DNA from: Aliarcobacter cryaerophilus
GTDB lineage: Bacteria > Campylobacterota > Campylobacteria > Campylobacterales > Arcobacteraceae
Assembly: GCF_014352935.1 (NCBI RefSeq)
Contig: NZ_CP060694.1
Coordinates: forward strand, 248,001 to 312,000
Direction of reading: 5' to 3'
Length of the DNA stretch: 64,000 nt
Below the pieces are notes generated by a model. That model made no database searches. It saw nothing but the letters and a program-made list of their open reading frames with translations, and was not told where the DNA came from. Of the stretch, positions 21,088-29,909 are shown piece after piece (the stretch's first letter is position 1; every line of letters begins with the position of its first letter). Position numbers and translations under genes: made by a program.

Positions 21088-21114
21088 TAGATAAAAGAGT
21101 AACTCTTTTATCTA
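21088..21114 (-). terminator. hairpin between acpP and fabF
   Basis: A stem of about 12 bp (TAGATAAAAGAG with CTCTTTTATCTA) closes on a TAA loop just downstream of acpP. The T-tract after it on the minus strand is interrupted (TTGTTTTTATT). It may reduce read-through so that ACP is made in excess of FabF. Confidence 0.5.
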
Positions 21115-21127
21115 AAAAAAGAAAAAA

Positions 21128-21358
21128 CTATTTGTTGTTTTCAATGTATGATATTGCATCACCAACAGTTAATATTTTTTCAGCTTCTTCATCAGGGATT
21201 TCGATATCAAATTTCTCTTCTAAAGCCATTACAAGCTCCACAACATCTAGTGAATCTGCTCCTAAGTCTTCAATGAACTTTGAATCTTCTTTTACTTCAG
21301 CTGGATCGCAATCTAATTGATCAACAACAACAGCTTTTACATCATCTAATAATGCCAT
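21128..21358 (-). CDS. acpP: acyl carrier protein
   Basis: ACP carries growing acyl chains on a 4'-phosphopantetheine arm. The 76-residue acidic protein has the attachment site [10 protein letters not shown] with serine 36, the normal length, and the helical family pattern throughout. It lies between fabG and fabF. A hairpin directly downstream may help to keep its expression above that of the flanking genes. Confidence 0.98.
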   Translation of the reverse strand: MALLDDVKAVVVDQLDCDPAEVKEDSKFIEDLGADSLDVVELVMALEEKFDIEIPDEEAEKILTVGDAISYIENNK

Positions 21359-21449
21359 TTTAATTCCTTTAATAAAATTGTCCCAAAATTATAGCAAAAA
21401 AGTTTTAAAAACTTTTTAATTTAAATAAATTATAGTTTAAAGATAAACT

Positions 21450-22193
21450 TTAAACGTATAATCCACCATTCACTTTTAGAATCTCACCTGTGATATATGA
21501 TGAGTGATCGCTTAGTAAAAATGCTACTGCATCTGCAATTTCACTTGGATTTCCAAATCTTGAAAGAGGAATATTTTTTTCATAATCAGCTTTTACTTCA
21601 GCTTTTAATAAATCTGTCATATCTGTTTGAATAAATCCTGGAGTTATTGCATTGTATCTAATATTTCTACTAGCGGCTTCTTTTGCAAATGATTTTGTCA
21701 TAGCATTTAATCCACCTTTTGAAGCTGAATAGTTTGCTTGACCAGGATTTCCCATCTCTCCAACAATCGAAGATATATTTACAACAGCTCCAAAACCTTT
21801 TTTACCTCTTTGTTTGAAAAACTCTCTACAACCTATAAATGCTGAAGTAAGATTTGCATCAATCACAGATGTAAAATCTTCAACACTCATTTTAAGAGCT
21901 AGTTTATCTTTTGTTATTCCAGCATTATTTACCAAATATGCCAACTCTCCATCACTTTCAATAATTGTTTTAATAGCAGCTACGAACTGTTCTTCTATTG
22001 ATACATCAGCTTTTATAATTGCTGCTGTTCCTCCAGCTTTTTCAATTTGTTCTTTTATAGCTTCTGCTTCTTCAATCTTACTTCTATAATTTATCCAAAC
22101 TTTTAAACCATAGCTTGCTAAATTCTTTGCAATTTGGGCACCTATACCTTTGCTTGCACCTGTTATTAAAACATTTTTTCCACTAAATTTCAT
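21450..22193 (-). CDS. fabG: 3-oxoacyl-[acyl-carrier-protein] reductase
   Basis: FabG reduces 3-ketoacyl-ACP with NADPH. The 247-residue short-chain dehydrogenase shows the cofactor motif TGASKGIGAQIA (residues 11-22), NNAG near residue 90, the catalytic serine in NISSIVGEMG and YSASKGG with the Tyr-Lys pair. Its genomic partners acpP and fabF fix the assignment among the many short-chain dehydrogenases. Confidence 0.96.
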   Translation of the reverse strand: MKFSGKNVLITGASKGIGAQIAKNLASYGLKVWINYRSKIEEAEAIKEQIEKAGGTAAIIKADVSIEEQFVAAIKTIIESDGELAYLVNNAGITKDKLALKMSVEDFTSVIDANLTSAFIGCREFFKQRGKKGFGAVVNISSIVGEMGNPGQANYSASKGGLNAMTKSFAKEAASRNIRYNAITPGFIQTDMTDLLKAEVKADYEKNIPLSRFGNPSEIADAVAFLLSDHSSYITGEILKVNGGLYV

Positions 22194-22250
22194 ATTTTTA
22201 TCCTTTTATTTTTTTGCATAAAGATTTATTATATCAATATTTTGATTATA

Positions 22251-23015
22251 TTAAACTCCTCTTTTATTATTCCAAATTCTAATATGCAATCTATCAGAGT
22301 ATTTAAATCCATATTTAATTGCTAGATTTACAACTTTTTCAGAGTTTATATCAATAGCTTCAGAACTATCACCAAGTGGCATTAAATAAACCTCACATTG
22401 TGGAATATTCTTTAATATATCTTCAATTTCAACGATTGCATTTTCTAAAAAATCATTACCAATTACAAATTTAAGATAAGACTCTTTTGTATTTTCCAAA
22501 ATTTTTGTTAATGTAGATTTATTAACTCTTTTTTTTAAAGGCTCTAAAGAGTTGCTTAGTTTTACACTCATTGAAAATAGAATATTTTTTTGATACTCCT
22601 CTTGAAAATCTATATTTAAAGAGGCATTTGTTTCGATTGTTAGCTTATGATTTTTATTAATATAATGTTTTATTAAATTTTGAAACTCTTGATTATTCCA
22701 ATATAAAAGTGGTTCGCCACCTGTTATTACAATATCAACTCTGTTTTTATAATTATAATTTTCAAGAAGTTTATCAACTTCATTTACTATATCAAGATAA
22801 TTTTCATAGCTTTTCCAACTATTTTTAAACTCCATATCAACAGCGTAATATGAGTCACAAGCACACTTTTTAACTCCACTTGGAGTTTCATACTCTACAT
22901 TAAATCCAACACATTTAAAATTACATTTACCAAATCGAATGAAAATTGAGAGATTTCCTACTAATTTCCCTTCTCCTTGAATTGTTGGTCCAAAAATTTC
23001 ATTAACTTCTAGCAT
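22251..23015 (-). CDS. queE: 7-carboxy-7-deazaguanine synthase (radical SAM)
   Basis: QueE converts carboxy-tetrahydropterin to 7-carboxy-7-deazaguanine, the ring contraction in queuosine synthesis. The N-terminus has the family's FGPTIQGEG, and the cluster region has an extended cysteine spacing (C31, C35, C51, C53) in place of the plain CxxxCxxC, as in the longer QueE type. GGEPLLY follows near residue 100. It overlaps queD by 14 bases and is third in a queC-queD-queE transcript. Confidence 0.92.
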   Translation of the reverse strand: MLEVNEIFGPTIQGEGKLVGNLSIFIRFGKCNFKCVGFNVEYETPSGVKKCACDSYYAVDMEFKNSWKSYENYLDIVNEVDKLLENYNYKNRVDIVITGGEPLLYWNNQEFQNLIKHYINKNHKLTIETNASLNIDFQEEYQKNILFSMSVKLSNSLEPLKKRVNKSTLTKILENTKESYLKFVIGNDFLENAIVEIEDILKNIPQCEVYLMPLGDSSEAIDINSEKVVNLAIKYGFKYSDRLHIRIWNNKRGV

Positions 23016-23529
23016 AAAAAGTACTTTTACTTTTTGGAGTCTCTAAAAATTCAACTTTTGATACTTTTATATTTAATTTATCCATTTTATTCTGAACAAT
23101 TTTTAACAACCATGCTGAAATATTCTCACTTGTTGGAACAAAATCTACAATAATATAACTTTCATAAAGTTCTAATAGCTCATTTTTAAAATTTATTAAA
23201 TCTACTGTTTTGTAGCCTTCTTTAAAACTTATTAAATCATTTTTATCTATATTTGGTAGTAAAGTTGAAAATAGTGGATCATTTATATCTATTATAAACT
23301 TATGATCAATAACATCATCTAAAAATTTTTTAAACCAATTTAAATGTTTAAAATCTGTAACCATTCCACTTTTTAGAGTATCAGACTTTAGATATACAAT
23401 TACCTTACCTTGGTGCCCATGAAGATGCCTACACATAAGACAGCTATCAAGTGAGAACTCAACATTTAATGATTGTGACCAAACTCTATGTCCATAACAA
23501 AAGTCAAACTCTTTTGAAATTTCCCACAT
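23002..23529 (-). CDS. queD: 6-carboxytetrahydropterin synthase
   Basis: QueD makes 6-carboxy-tetrahydropterin from dihydroneopterin triphosphate. The 175-residue sequence has the PTPS-family zinc histidines in FDFCYGHRVW and in RHLHGHQGKV, and the family's DFKHLNWFKKFLDDVIDHKFI helix. It is somewhat longer than the E. coli enzyme. It sits one base after queC and overlaps queE, so the three proteins are probably made together. Confidence 0.93.
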   Translation of the reverse strand: MWEISKEFDFCYGHRVWSQSLNVEFSLDSCLMCRHLHGHQGKVIVYLKSDTLKSGMVTDFKHLNWFKKFLDDVIDHKFIIDINDPLFSTLLPNIDKNDLISFKEGYKTVDLINFKNELLELYESYIIVDFVPTSENISAWLLKIVQNKMDKLNIKVSKVEFLETPKSKSTFYARS

Positions 23530-23530
23530 T

Positions 23531-24217
23531 TTAACTCTCCTTATAAGGTATTAAATCTTTTTGATTTGCCTCTTTAAATCCATTTAATCGAAGTCTGCAA
23601 GAGTCACAAACTCCACAAGCTTTTTCCTCTTCTTTGTAGCAAGACCAAGTAAGTTCTAGTGGAGCATTTAATTTTATTGCTTCTTTTACAATTTCAGCTT
23701 TACTTAAATGAACAAGAGGAGTTATTATCTCTATTTTTGTATCCTCTTTTGTACCTTCATTTATAGCATTTTGCATTTTTTGTATAAAGCTATCACTACA
23801 ATCTGGATAACCTGAACTATCCTCTTCTACTACACCAATATAGATTGCACTTGCATTCTCTTTTTCCGCAATAGCACTTGCGATACTTAAAAATATTCCA
23901 TTTCTAAATGGAACATAAGTAATTGGAACAACACCTTTTTCAATCCCATCTACTGGAACATCTATATTTTTATCAGTTAAAGCACTAGCTCCAATTTGAG
24001 AAAAAAATGGAATATCAATCTCATATTTATTTAAAACATTTAACTCTTTACAAATATCTCTAAATGCCTTTAATTCTCTATCTTGAGTTCTTTGACCATA
24101 GTTAAAGTGAATTGCTATTAATTCATAACCACTATTTTTTGCAATATAAGAGCTTAAAGTGGAATCCATTCCACCACTTAATATTACAACTGCTTTTTTA
24201 TTAAAATTTTGATTCAT
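23531..24217 (-). CDS. queC: 7-cyano-7-deazaguanine synthase
   Basis: QueC turns carboxy-deazaguanine into preQ0 in an ATP-dependent reaction. The PP-loop motif [12 protein letters not shown] is at residues 13-24, and the C-terminal zinc site is [22 protein letters not shown] (four cysteines). The 228 residues match the family. It heads the queC-queD-queE operon. The 110-base upstream region shows no preQ1 riboswitch that I can recognise. Confidence 0.95.
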   Translation of the reverse strand: MNQNFNKKAVVILSGGMDSTLSSYIAKNSGYELIAIHFNYGQRTQDRELKAFRDICKELNVLNKYEIDIPFFSQIGASALTDKNIDVPVDGIEKGVVPITYVPFRNGIFLSIASAIAEKENASAIYIGVVEEDSSGYPDCSDSFIQKMQNAINEGTKEDTKIEIITPLVHLSKAEIVKEAIKLNAPLELTWSCYKEEEKACGVCDSCRLRLNGFKEANQKDLIPYKES

Positions 24218-24328
24218 AAGCTAAAAAATCCTTATATTGTATAAAAATGTATGAAAATATTGAAAAATATAAACTTATTATAAGTTGGATATAATAGCAA
24301 AAATTTTTAAAAGTGAGATAAACTTAAT

Positions 24329-24733
24329 ATGGAACTAATGCAAAGTGCGATAACAACTCATATTTATGCGATATATATTTTTTTAGGAATAATGTTATTT
24401 AATTTATACTCTGTTGTGACAAAAAAAGATTTTATATCTTTGGCAAAAAGATTAAAATTTATGACACCAATATATCATTTGAGTAATGCTGTAGTAATTT
24501 ATACGGGAACAATAGTTGCTTTTTATGCTCAACAATTTAGTTTTACAATAGCATTAATGATACCAGCTTCAATATTTTTACTTGTAATTGAGATAAAAAG
24601 ATATAAAAAACAAAGAGTTATAAAAGTTGCTGACATAAAACTTCAAGAAGATTTTTATATTTATGCAAAGAAGATTTATATTATTGAAATTGCAGTTTTA
24701 TTAGCTGTTTATATTATTAGCAAAGTATTCTAA
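24329..24733 (+). CDS. small four-helix integral membrane protein, function unknown
   Basis: A 134-residue protein with four hydrophobic segments (about residues 9-28, 52-70, 73-90 and 113-131). I do not recognise a catalytic motif. A histidine (H50, in IYHLSNA) next to helix 2 recalls heme-coordinating membrane proteins but there is no clear second ligand. Its stop overlaps the rsmE start (TAATG), so the two are translated together; that is not enough to infer function. Confidence 0.75.
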   Translation: MELMQSAITTHIYAIYIFLGIMLFNLYSVVTKKDFISLAKRLKFMTPIYHLSNAVVIYTGTIVAFYAQQFSFTIALMIPASIFLLVIEIKRYKKQRVIKVADIKLQEDFYIYAKKIYIIEIAVLLAVYIISKVF

Positions 24734-25404
24734 TGCAGTTTATATATGATAAAAATGCCAAAAATGAGCTTCTAAAAATTGAAGATGAGAATTATAACTA
24801 TATAGTAAAAGCAAGACGACATAAGCTTTATGATATTTTAGATTTTAGAAACTTAGAAGATGATTTTTTGTATTCATATAAAATATCTCAAATCGATAAA
24901 AAGAGTTTATTTTTAAATCTTCTAAAAAAAGAAGAAAAAATTATTGAAAATAGTAAAAAAATTCATCTTGCTTGGTGTGTTGTTGATCCAAAAACTATTT
25001 ATGAAAATATAGCTAGCTTAAATGAGTTAGGAGTTGATAAAATTACTTTTGTTTATAGTGATTTTTCACAAAAGAATTTTAAAATAAATTTTGAAAAATT
25101 AGAAAAAATATTGATAAATTCTTCATCTCAATGTGGAAGAAGTAGCATTATAAAACTTGATATTTATAAAAATATTGATACTTTTATAAAAGATAATCCA
25201 GATACATATTTTTTAGATTTTTCTCAAACTTCTATAGATAGTAAAGTATTAGATATTAAAACTTTAATGATCGGAACAGAAGGTGGATTTTCAAAAAGAG
25301 AGAGAGAACTTTTTAATAAGAATTTTGTTGTTGGCTTTAGTTCAAATCTTATTTTAAAATCACAAACAGCTATAATATCTGCTACTTCTAAAATAATATT
25401 ATAA
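24733..25404 (+). CDS. rsmE: 16S rRNA (uracil-1498-N3)-methyltransferase
   Basis: RsmE methylates U1498 of 16S rRNA. It is a SPOUT-fold enzyme of 223 residues, with an N-terminal PUA-like domain and C-terminal knot motifs: LMIGTEGGFSKRERELF, then NLILKSQTAIISA. The family motif near the C-terminus is usually LGxRILRxETA; here it is SNLILKSQTA, which has drifted but keeps the spacing. It ends at a bidirectional terminator facing petC. Confidence 0.88.
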   Translation: MQFIYDKNAKNELLKIEDENYNYIVKARRHKLYDILDFRNLEDDFLYSYKISQIDKKSLFLNLLKKEEKIIENSKKIHLAWCVVDPKTIYENIASLNELGVDKITFVYSDFSQKNFKINFEKLEKILINSSSQCGRSSIIKLDIYKNIDTFIKDNPDTYFLDFSQTSIDSKVLDIKTLMIGTEGGFSKRERELFNKNFVVGFSSNLILKSQTAIISATSKIIL

Positions 25405-25415
25405 AATAGAAATAA

Positions 25416-25447
25416 AAAAAGCTAGAAGTAGTAACTCCTAGCTTTTT
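25416..25447. terminator. bidirectional intrinsic terminator between rsmE and petC
   Basis: A 10-bp stem (AAAAAGCTAG with CTAGCTTTTT) and a 12-base loop lie between convergent genes. The T-run works on both strands. The stem sequence is essentially that of the ribD/efp terminator. Confidence 0.88.
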
Positions 25448-25465
25448 AATTTTGAATAGATGTTC

Positions 25466-26497
25466 TTAGTGAACATCTCTCCATTTACTTGCTTTCCATA
25501 GGAATGCAAAGATTGCGAAAATTACTAGATAGATTAGGAATTTAGGACCTAACTCTTCTCTTTCCGCTTTTTTAGAAGCACCTACTTCTTCAAGGTATTT
25601 TATAACTTGTTCTTGTGACTCTTGATTTAAACCAACTCTAGGCATTGCAGTACCTTCAAGTAGTTTTTGAGGGTCATTTATAAATTTACCTAAATAGTCA
25701 GGACCTCTACTAATAATATATTGAGATAAATCTGGAGGAAGTTTTCCCATATATTTTGTAATATCAGCATCAGGTGAGAATGCACCCATAGTTCCTTTTT
25801 GCATATCAGCATATTTTAAACCATGACATCTTTGACAAGCATCATGGAAAACCTCTTTATTTGTCATCTCTTTTGGAGCAATTGATTGTAAATATGCAAC
25901 CATATCAGCAATTTCTTGTGGAGTATTCATTAGCTCATAGCTAGGCATTGGATGAGCTCTTCCATCTGTAAATTTATGAGAAACTTTTGACCCAAGTGCT
26001 GGATTATTAATAAAAGCAATTAAATAATCTTTAGAATAAAGCTTACCTGCACTTCCTAAATCAGGAGTTGCAACACCGTAAGCACCAGCTGTAGATGCAT
26101 CATCCATTAATTTTGGAAAACCTTTTGATTCAATACTATGACAAGCTGTACAGTTTGCCGTTACTAAAGCTTCACCATTTGCAACATTAGGAGTTGCAGT
26201 TATTGCAGCTTTATTAGCATCCCAAAAAGCATTGATAGTTTTTTCAAAAGTTAAAGCTGCTTCTAAATCAGCTTTTGCTCCTTTAATAGCTTTTTCATCT
26301 GCTTTTTTCTCAGCTTCAGCTAAAGCTTTTTGTGCTTTTTCAACTGCTTCTTTTGAAGTAGTTCTATCAGATTCTTCAAAGTTATAGTTTACAGGATCAA
26401 CATGCGGATGCATTTGTGAGTGAGCAAAAGGCTCAACTCCCCAGTAAGTAATAAGAGTTAATACTACTACTACTGCTAAAATTTTTAATTCTCTCAT
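25466..26497 (-). CDS. petC: ubiquinol-cytochrome c reductase, diheme cytochrome c subunit
   Basis: PetC is the cytochrome c1-equivalent of the bc1 complex and passes electrons from the Rieske protein to soluble cytochrome c. The Campylobacterota type has two c-type hemes: CTACH at 116-120 and CQRCH near 222. Each has a later methionine-containing segment (HPMPSYELM, AMPRVGLN). There is an N-terminal membrane segment (about 5-20) and a C-terminal one (about 320-338). Between the first helix and heme 1, residues about 47-92 form an alanine/lysine/glutamate-rich coiled coil, which is unusual for this subunit. It is last in petABC. Confidence 0.93.
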   Translation of the reverse strand: MRELKILAVVVVLTLITYWGVEPFAHSQMHPHVDPVNYNFEESDRTTSKEAVEKAQKALAEAEKKADEKAIKGAKADLEAALTFEKTINAFWDANKAAITATPNVANGEALVTANCTACHSIESKGFPKLMDDASTAGAYGVATPDLGSAGKLYSKDYLIAFINNPALGSKVSHKFTDGRAHPMPSYELMNTPQEIADMVAYLQSIAPKEMTNKEVFHDACQRCHGLKYADMQKGTMGAFSPDADITKYMGKLPPDLSQYIISRGPDYLGKFINDPQKLLEGTAMPRVGLNQESQEQVIKYLEEVGASKKAEREELGPKFLIYLVIFAIFAFLWKASKWRDVH

Positions 26498-26500
26498 CTT

Positions 26501-27745
26501 TTACCCTCTTCTTTTTTGATCAAGTTTTGTAATAACTGGAAGTAGAACAAATAGTAGTATAAATGCTACTGCTGCAAAGAAACCTACCCAAGCATTTGCA
26601 CCCGTTGGAGGAAGTTTTCCATAAACAGTTAATACGATTAAATCTACAACTAATAGCCAGAACCAGATAAAAAATAGTGGTCTTTTATGAGCTGGTAAAA
26701 TTTTATTATCTCTATCTAACCATGGTAGAACAAAGAAGATACCATTTGCAAATGCAAACGCAATTAAACCAATATCAAATGCTTTAATTCCAGCAATATC
26801 AAAGAAGAACCCTCTTAAAACTTCATATGACCATAAGAAATACCATTCTGGATAGATATGAGCTGGAGTTACCATAGGATCAGCTGGATCAAAGTTAACT
26901 GGGTCCATAGCAAAACTATAGTGGAAGAACACTAAATAGAAGTAGAATATTAAAAACACTCCAAGAACTGCTAAATCTTTTGAGATAAATACAGGCCAGA
27001 AAGGAATAACTTTTGACTCTTTTTTATTTCCACTTAAATATTTTTCAGCTTCAGCATCAAAATCAATATCTTCAGAAGATTGATTATTTACGTGAGGAAT
27101 TCTTAATGTATAGAAGTGTAAACCTATTAATCCCATAATAGCTATTGGTAATAAGAATACATGTAACATAAAGAATCTTGTAAGTGTTGCATCAGCAACA
27201 TTAAAATCTCCTCTAATCCAAACAACTAGTGCATCTCCAATAACAGGAACTCCACCAAATAAGTTTGTGATAACCATTGCAGCCCAGTAAGACATTTGTC
27301 CCCAAGGAAGCATATAACCAGAGAAACCAGCAGCACTAAATGTAACAAATAGTAACATCCCTGAAATCCAAATCATCTCTCTACCTTGTTTGTATGAACC
27401 ATAGTAGATACCTGTAAGCATATGAATATATATAATTAGGAATATAACAGAAGCTGCAACACCATGAATATGTCTAAATAACCAACCAAATGCAACCTCT
27501 TGCATAATTGTATAGTTAACTGAATCAAATGCTAAATTGATGTCAGGTTTGTAGTACATCATTAAGAATAATCCAGATATAACTAAAATAGTAAATGTAG
27601 TAGCTAGTAGTACTCCCATTGCCCATAAGAAGTTAATATCTTTTGGAATCCAATACTCAGTCATCATAACTTTGTTAATTGCTTTTATATTAAGTCTTTG
27701 CTCTAACCACTCACCAACAGAGTTAGCTTTTTCAAATTTTGCCAT
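26501..27745 (-). CDS. petB: ubiquinol-cytochrome c reductase cytochrome b subunit
   Basis: PetB holds the two b hemes and the quinol-oxidising and quinone-reducing sites. The 414 residues include the paired heme histidines on helices II and IV (FRHIHGVAAS and FMLHVFLLP...GLHFYTLRIPH), the quinol-site PEWY as HIYPEWYFLWSYE, and about nine membrane segments. It is full length (b and subunit-IV-like part fused). It lies 3 bases from petC and 11 from petA, a compact operon. Confidence 0.97.
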   Translation of the reverse strand: MAKFEKANSVGEWLEQRLNIKAINKVMMTEYWIPKDINFLWAMGVLLATTFTILVISGLFLMMYYKPDINLAFDSVNYTIMQEVAFGWLFRHIHGVAASVIFLIIYIHMLTGIYYGSYKQGREMIWISGMLLFVTFSAAGFSGYMLPWGQMSYWAAMVITNLFGGVPVIGDALVVWIRGDFNVADATLTRFFMLHVFLLPIAIMGLIGLHFYTLRIPHVNNQSSEDIDFDAEAEKYLSGNKKESKVIPFWPVFISKDLAVLGVFLIFYFYLVFFHYSFAMDPVNFDPADPMVTPAHIYPEWYFLWSYEVLRGFFFDIAGIKAFDIGLIAFAFANGIFFVLPWLDRDNKILPAHKRPLFFIWFWLLVVDLIVLTVYGKLPPTGANAWVGFFAAVAFILLFVLLPVITKLDQKRRG

Positions 27746-27756
27746 CTATTGTCTCC

Positions 27757-28257
27757 TTATGCTTTCATCGCTTCGGCGATTTTTTGACACTCTGGTCCTT
27801 CGTTTCCTAGAACTATCGTATTACCTTTTACTTCAAATGGAGGCAAATCAAGTGGTCTTGGTGGTGGTCCAAAAGTTTGGTGACCACTTGCATTAAACTC
27901 TCCACCGTGACATGCACATTTCCAAATATCTTTTTTCCATGCTGGAATACATCCAAGGTGAGTACAAAGTCCAATTGCAACAGTATATCTGTCGCTACCT
28001 ATAACTAAATCTCTTGTACTACTTTCCATGTCAGCAGTTTTCTTTAAAACAAAGATAGGTTTCCCTCTCCAAGTGAAAGTTCCTGGTTCTCCTGCTTTTA
28101 AAGCAGATAAATCAATAGTTGTAAATCCACCAGCTAAAACGCTAGGAAGTGGATCCCATACCTGTTTCATACCATACAAAGATGCGGCTCCTCCAACTGC
28201 AGCAACTGCAGCAAATGAGTAGCCAATAAAATCTCGTCTATTTGTATCTTTAGACAT
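27757..28257 (-). CDS. petA: ubiquinol-cytochrome c reductase iron-sulfur (Rieske) subunit
   Basis: PetA carries the Rieske [2Fe-2S] cluster. The motifs CTHLGCIP and CACHGGEF supply two Cys and two His. The N-terminus has a twin-arginine signal-anchor (NRRDFIGYSFAAVAAVGGAA), as expected for a folded iron-sulfur protein exported by Tat and left anchored. The 166-residue length is normal. A good AAGGAAG precedes the ATG, and the upstream region has an FNR-like box 41.5 bp before a putative start site. Confidence 0.97.
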   Translation of the reverse strand: MSKDTNRRDFIGYSFAAVAAVGGAASLYGMKQVWDPLPSVLAGGFTTIDLSALKAGEPGTFTWRGKPIFVLKKTADMESSTRDLVIGSDRYTVAIGLCTHLGCIPAWKKDIWKCACHGGEFNASGHQTFGPPPRPLDLPPFEVKGNTIVLGNEGPECQKIAEAMKA

Positions 28258-28287
28258 ATTTGGCTTCCTTTTTTTAAAATTAGAATC

Positions 28288-28336
28288 GGCTCTGATTTTA
28301 ATATAAAGATACTTAAGAAAGATTGATTTTGGTCAA
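28288..28336 (-). promoter_or_regulatory. petABC promoter with FNR-like box at -41.5
   Basis: Read on the minus strand, TTGAC-N4-ATCAA occupies 28336-28323 (centre 28329.5). The -10-like TAAAAT is at 28300-28295, which implies a start at 28288 and a 30-base leader. The box centre is then exactly at -41.5, the class II activator position of FNR/CRP proteins. A TATATT five bases upstream is an alternative -10 and would shift the centre to about -36.5. The geometry matches the nap promoter. Confidence 0.6.
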
Positions 28337-28415
28337 TTTTATAAACGAAAGATTAATGAAATGTGTAAAAATAGAATATTTAAAAATAGTTTAATTTGCT
28401 TCTTATTAGAAAATC

Positions 28416-29897
28416 TTATGATTTTCTAATAAATTTTATTATTTCAGATTCAATATTTTCTTTGTTTATTACTAAAGAGTGATTTATTTTAGCATTAAAA
28501 AGATTTTTAATAGATTGAGGTAAACTAGCACCAAATTTTGAACTAATCTCTTCTAAAGCCTCTTTATCACTATACTTTTTAGAGTCTTGCTTTAAAGCAT
28601 TTAAAACAGTTGGTGAGAATTTTGTCCACTCTGCTGTTGAGTAGATTACAGTTTTTAGTGGTTTTTCTCTTAAGTCATTGTAAGCTTTTATGCAAGTTGC
28701 AGTATGAGGATCCATTAAATAACCACTATCTAAAAACTCTTTTATTGTAGTGTTACCAAATGAGTCATTACTAAAAGTAGCACTAAAATATTTTTGTAGC
28801 TCTTTTGTCTCATTTTGAGTCATTTCAAAAATATTATTTTTATTTAAATCTTCCATTAACTTTTTTGTTCTACTACTTCCAAATAGATCAAAAATTACTC
28901 TTTCTATGTTTGAAGATTTTAAAATATCCATAGCAGGTGATTTTGTAAGTTTTAGAGCTTTATCTCTGATATCATAAACTCCTGTGTTTATCCATTGTGT
29001 TAAAATGTTATTTTCATTTGATGCCACTAAAAGTTTCTCTATATTTAATCCCATCTTTTGAGCATAATAAGCTCCAAGAACGTTTCCAAAATTTCCACTA
29101 GGCACTACTAAATATATATTTTCACCATTTTTAATAGCATTTTGACGAATAAGTTCTAAATATGACCAAAAGTGATAGATTATTTGAAAAATAATTCTTC
29201 CAAAATTTACACTATTTGCAGCACTTAATTTAATATCATCTTTTTCTAATTCTGCTTTAAAACTACTTGAAGCTAAAAGAGATTTTAGAGCATTTTGTGC
29301 ATCATCAAAGTTTCCTTTTATTCCTAAAACTTTTAGATTTTCTCCATCTTCACAAACCATTTGAAGTCTTTGAACATCAGAAGTTCCTCCATCTGGGTAT
29401 AGACAAACAACTTGAATATTTTTTTTATTTCTAAAAGTATTTAAAGCTGCTGGTCCTGTATCTCCAGAAGTTGCTGCTAGTATTAGGTAATTTTCACCTC
29501 TTTTTTGTGCAATAGAGCTAAAAATACTTCCAAAAGGTTGAAGAGCCATATCTTTAAAAGCACGTGTAGGACCGTGATACTGCTCATTTACATATAAATC
29601 ATCTTTAACTTTTACAACAGGACTTGGATTTAAAGGATTATCAAAATTATCATATAAATCTAATGCTTTTTGTATTTCACTATCATCAATATCAATCTCA
29701 AAAGCTTTTAAAATATCAAAAGCTAACTCTTTATAACTTTTGTTTATATGGTTTTCTATAAAGCTATCACCTAAATTTGGTAAATTTTTTGGTACATAAA
29801 GTCCACCAAAAGAGCTACTTGGATTTAAAATAGCTTCACTAAAGCTTACTTCTTTTGCTCTTTTACCATCATTTCCTCTTGTTTCAATAAATCCCAT
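28416..29897 (-). CDS. thrC: threonine synthase
   Basis: ThrC is the PLP enzyme that converts O-phosphohomoserine to threonine, the step after ThrB (3.3 kb). The 493-residue length and the N-terminal FIETRGNDG and YVNEQYHGPTRAFKDMALQPFG segment, with the PLP lysine in FKDMA, indicate the long (class I) form. LAATSGDTGPAALN binds phosphate. AAGGAAG lies directly upstream of the ATG. It lies 12 bases from argB. Confidence 0.96.
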   Translation of the reverse strand: MGFIETRGNDGKRAKEVSFSEAILNPSSSFGGLYVPKNLPNLGDSFIENHINKSYKELAFDILKAFEIDIDDSEIQKALDLYDNFDNPLNPSPVVKVKDDLYVNEQYHGPTRAFKDMALQPFGSIFSSIAQKRGENYLILAATSGDTGPAALNTFRNKKNIQVVCLYPDGGTSDVQRLQMVCEDGENLKVLGIKGNFDDAQNALKSLLASSSFKAELEKDDIKLSAANSVNFGRIIFQIIYHFWSYLELIRQNAIKNGENIYLVVPSGNFGNVLGAYYAQKMGLNIEKLLVASNENNILTQWINTGVYDIRDKALKLTKSPAMDILKSSNIERVIFDLFGSSRTKKLMEDLNKNNIFEMTQNETKELQKYFSATFSNDSFGNTTIKEFLDSGYLMDPHTATCIKAYNDLREKPLKTVIYSTAEWTKFSPTVLNALKQDSKKYSDKEALEEISSKFGASLPQSIKNLFNAKINHSLVINKENIESEIIKFIRKS

Positions 29898-29909
29898 ACC
29901 ATCTTCCTT

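Noticed and set aside
22234-22247. ATCAA-N4-TTGAT type repeat upstream of queE's end
   Set aside because: The half-sites are everted (reverse order) relative to the FNR consensus, and it lies in a short gap between fabG and the end of queE with no fitting promoter.
24218-24328. preQ1 riboswitch in front of queC
   Set aside because: The gap is AT-rich with no stem-loop plus A-rich tail pairing that I can draw; queC runs away from it on the minus strand and the leader is short.
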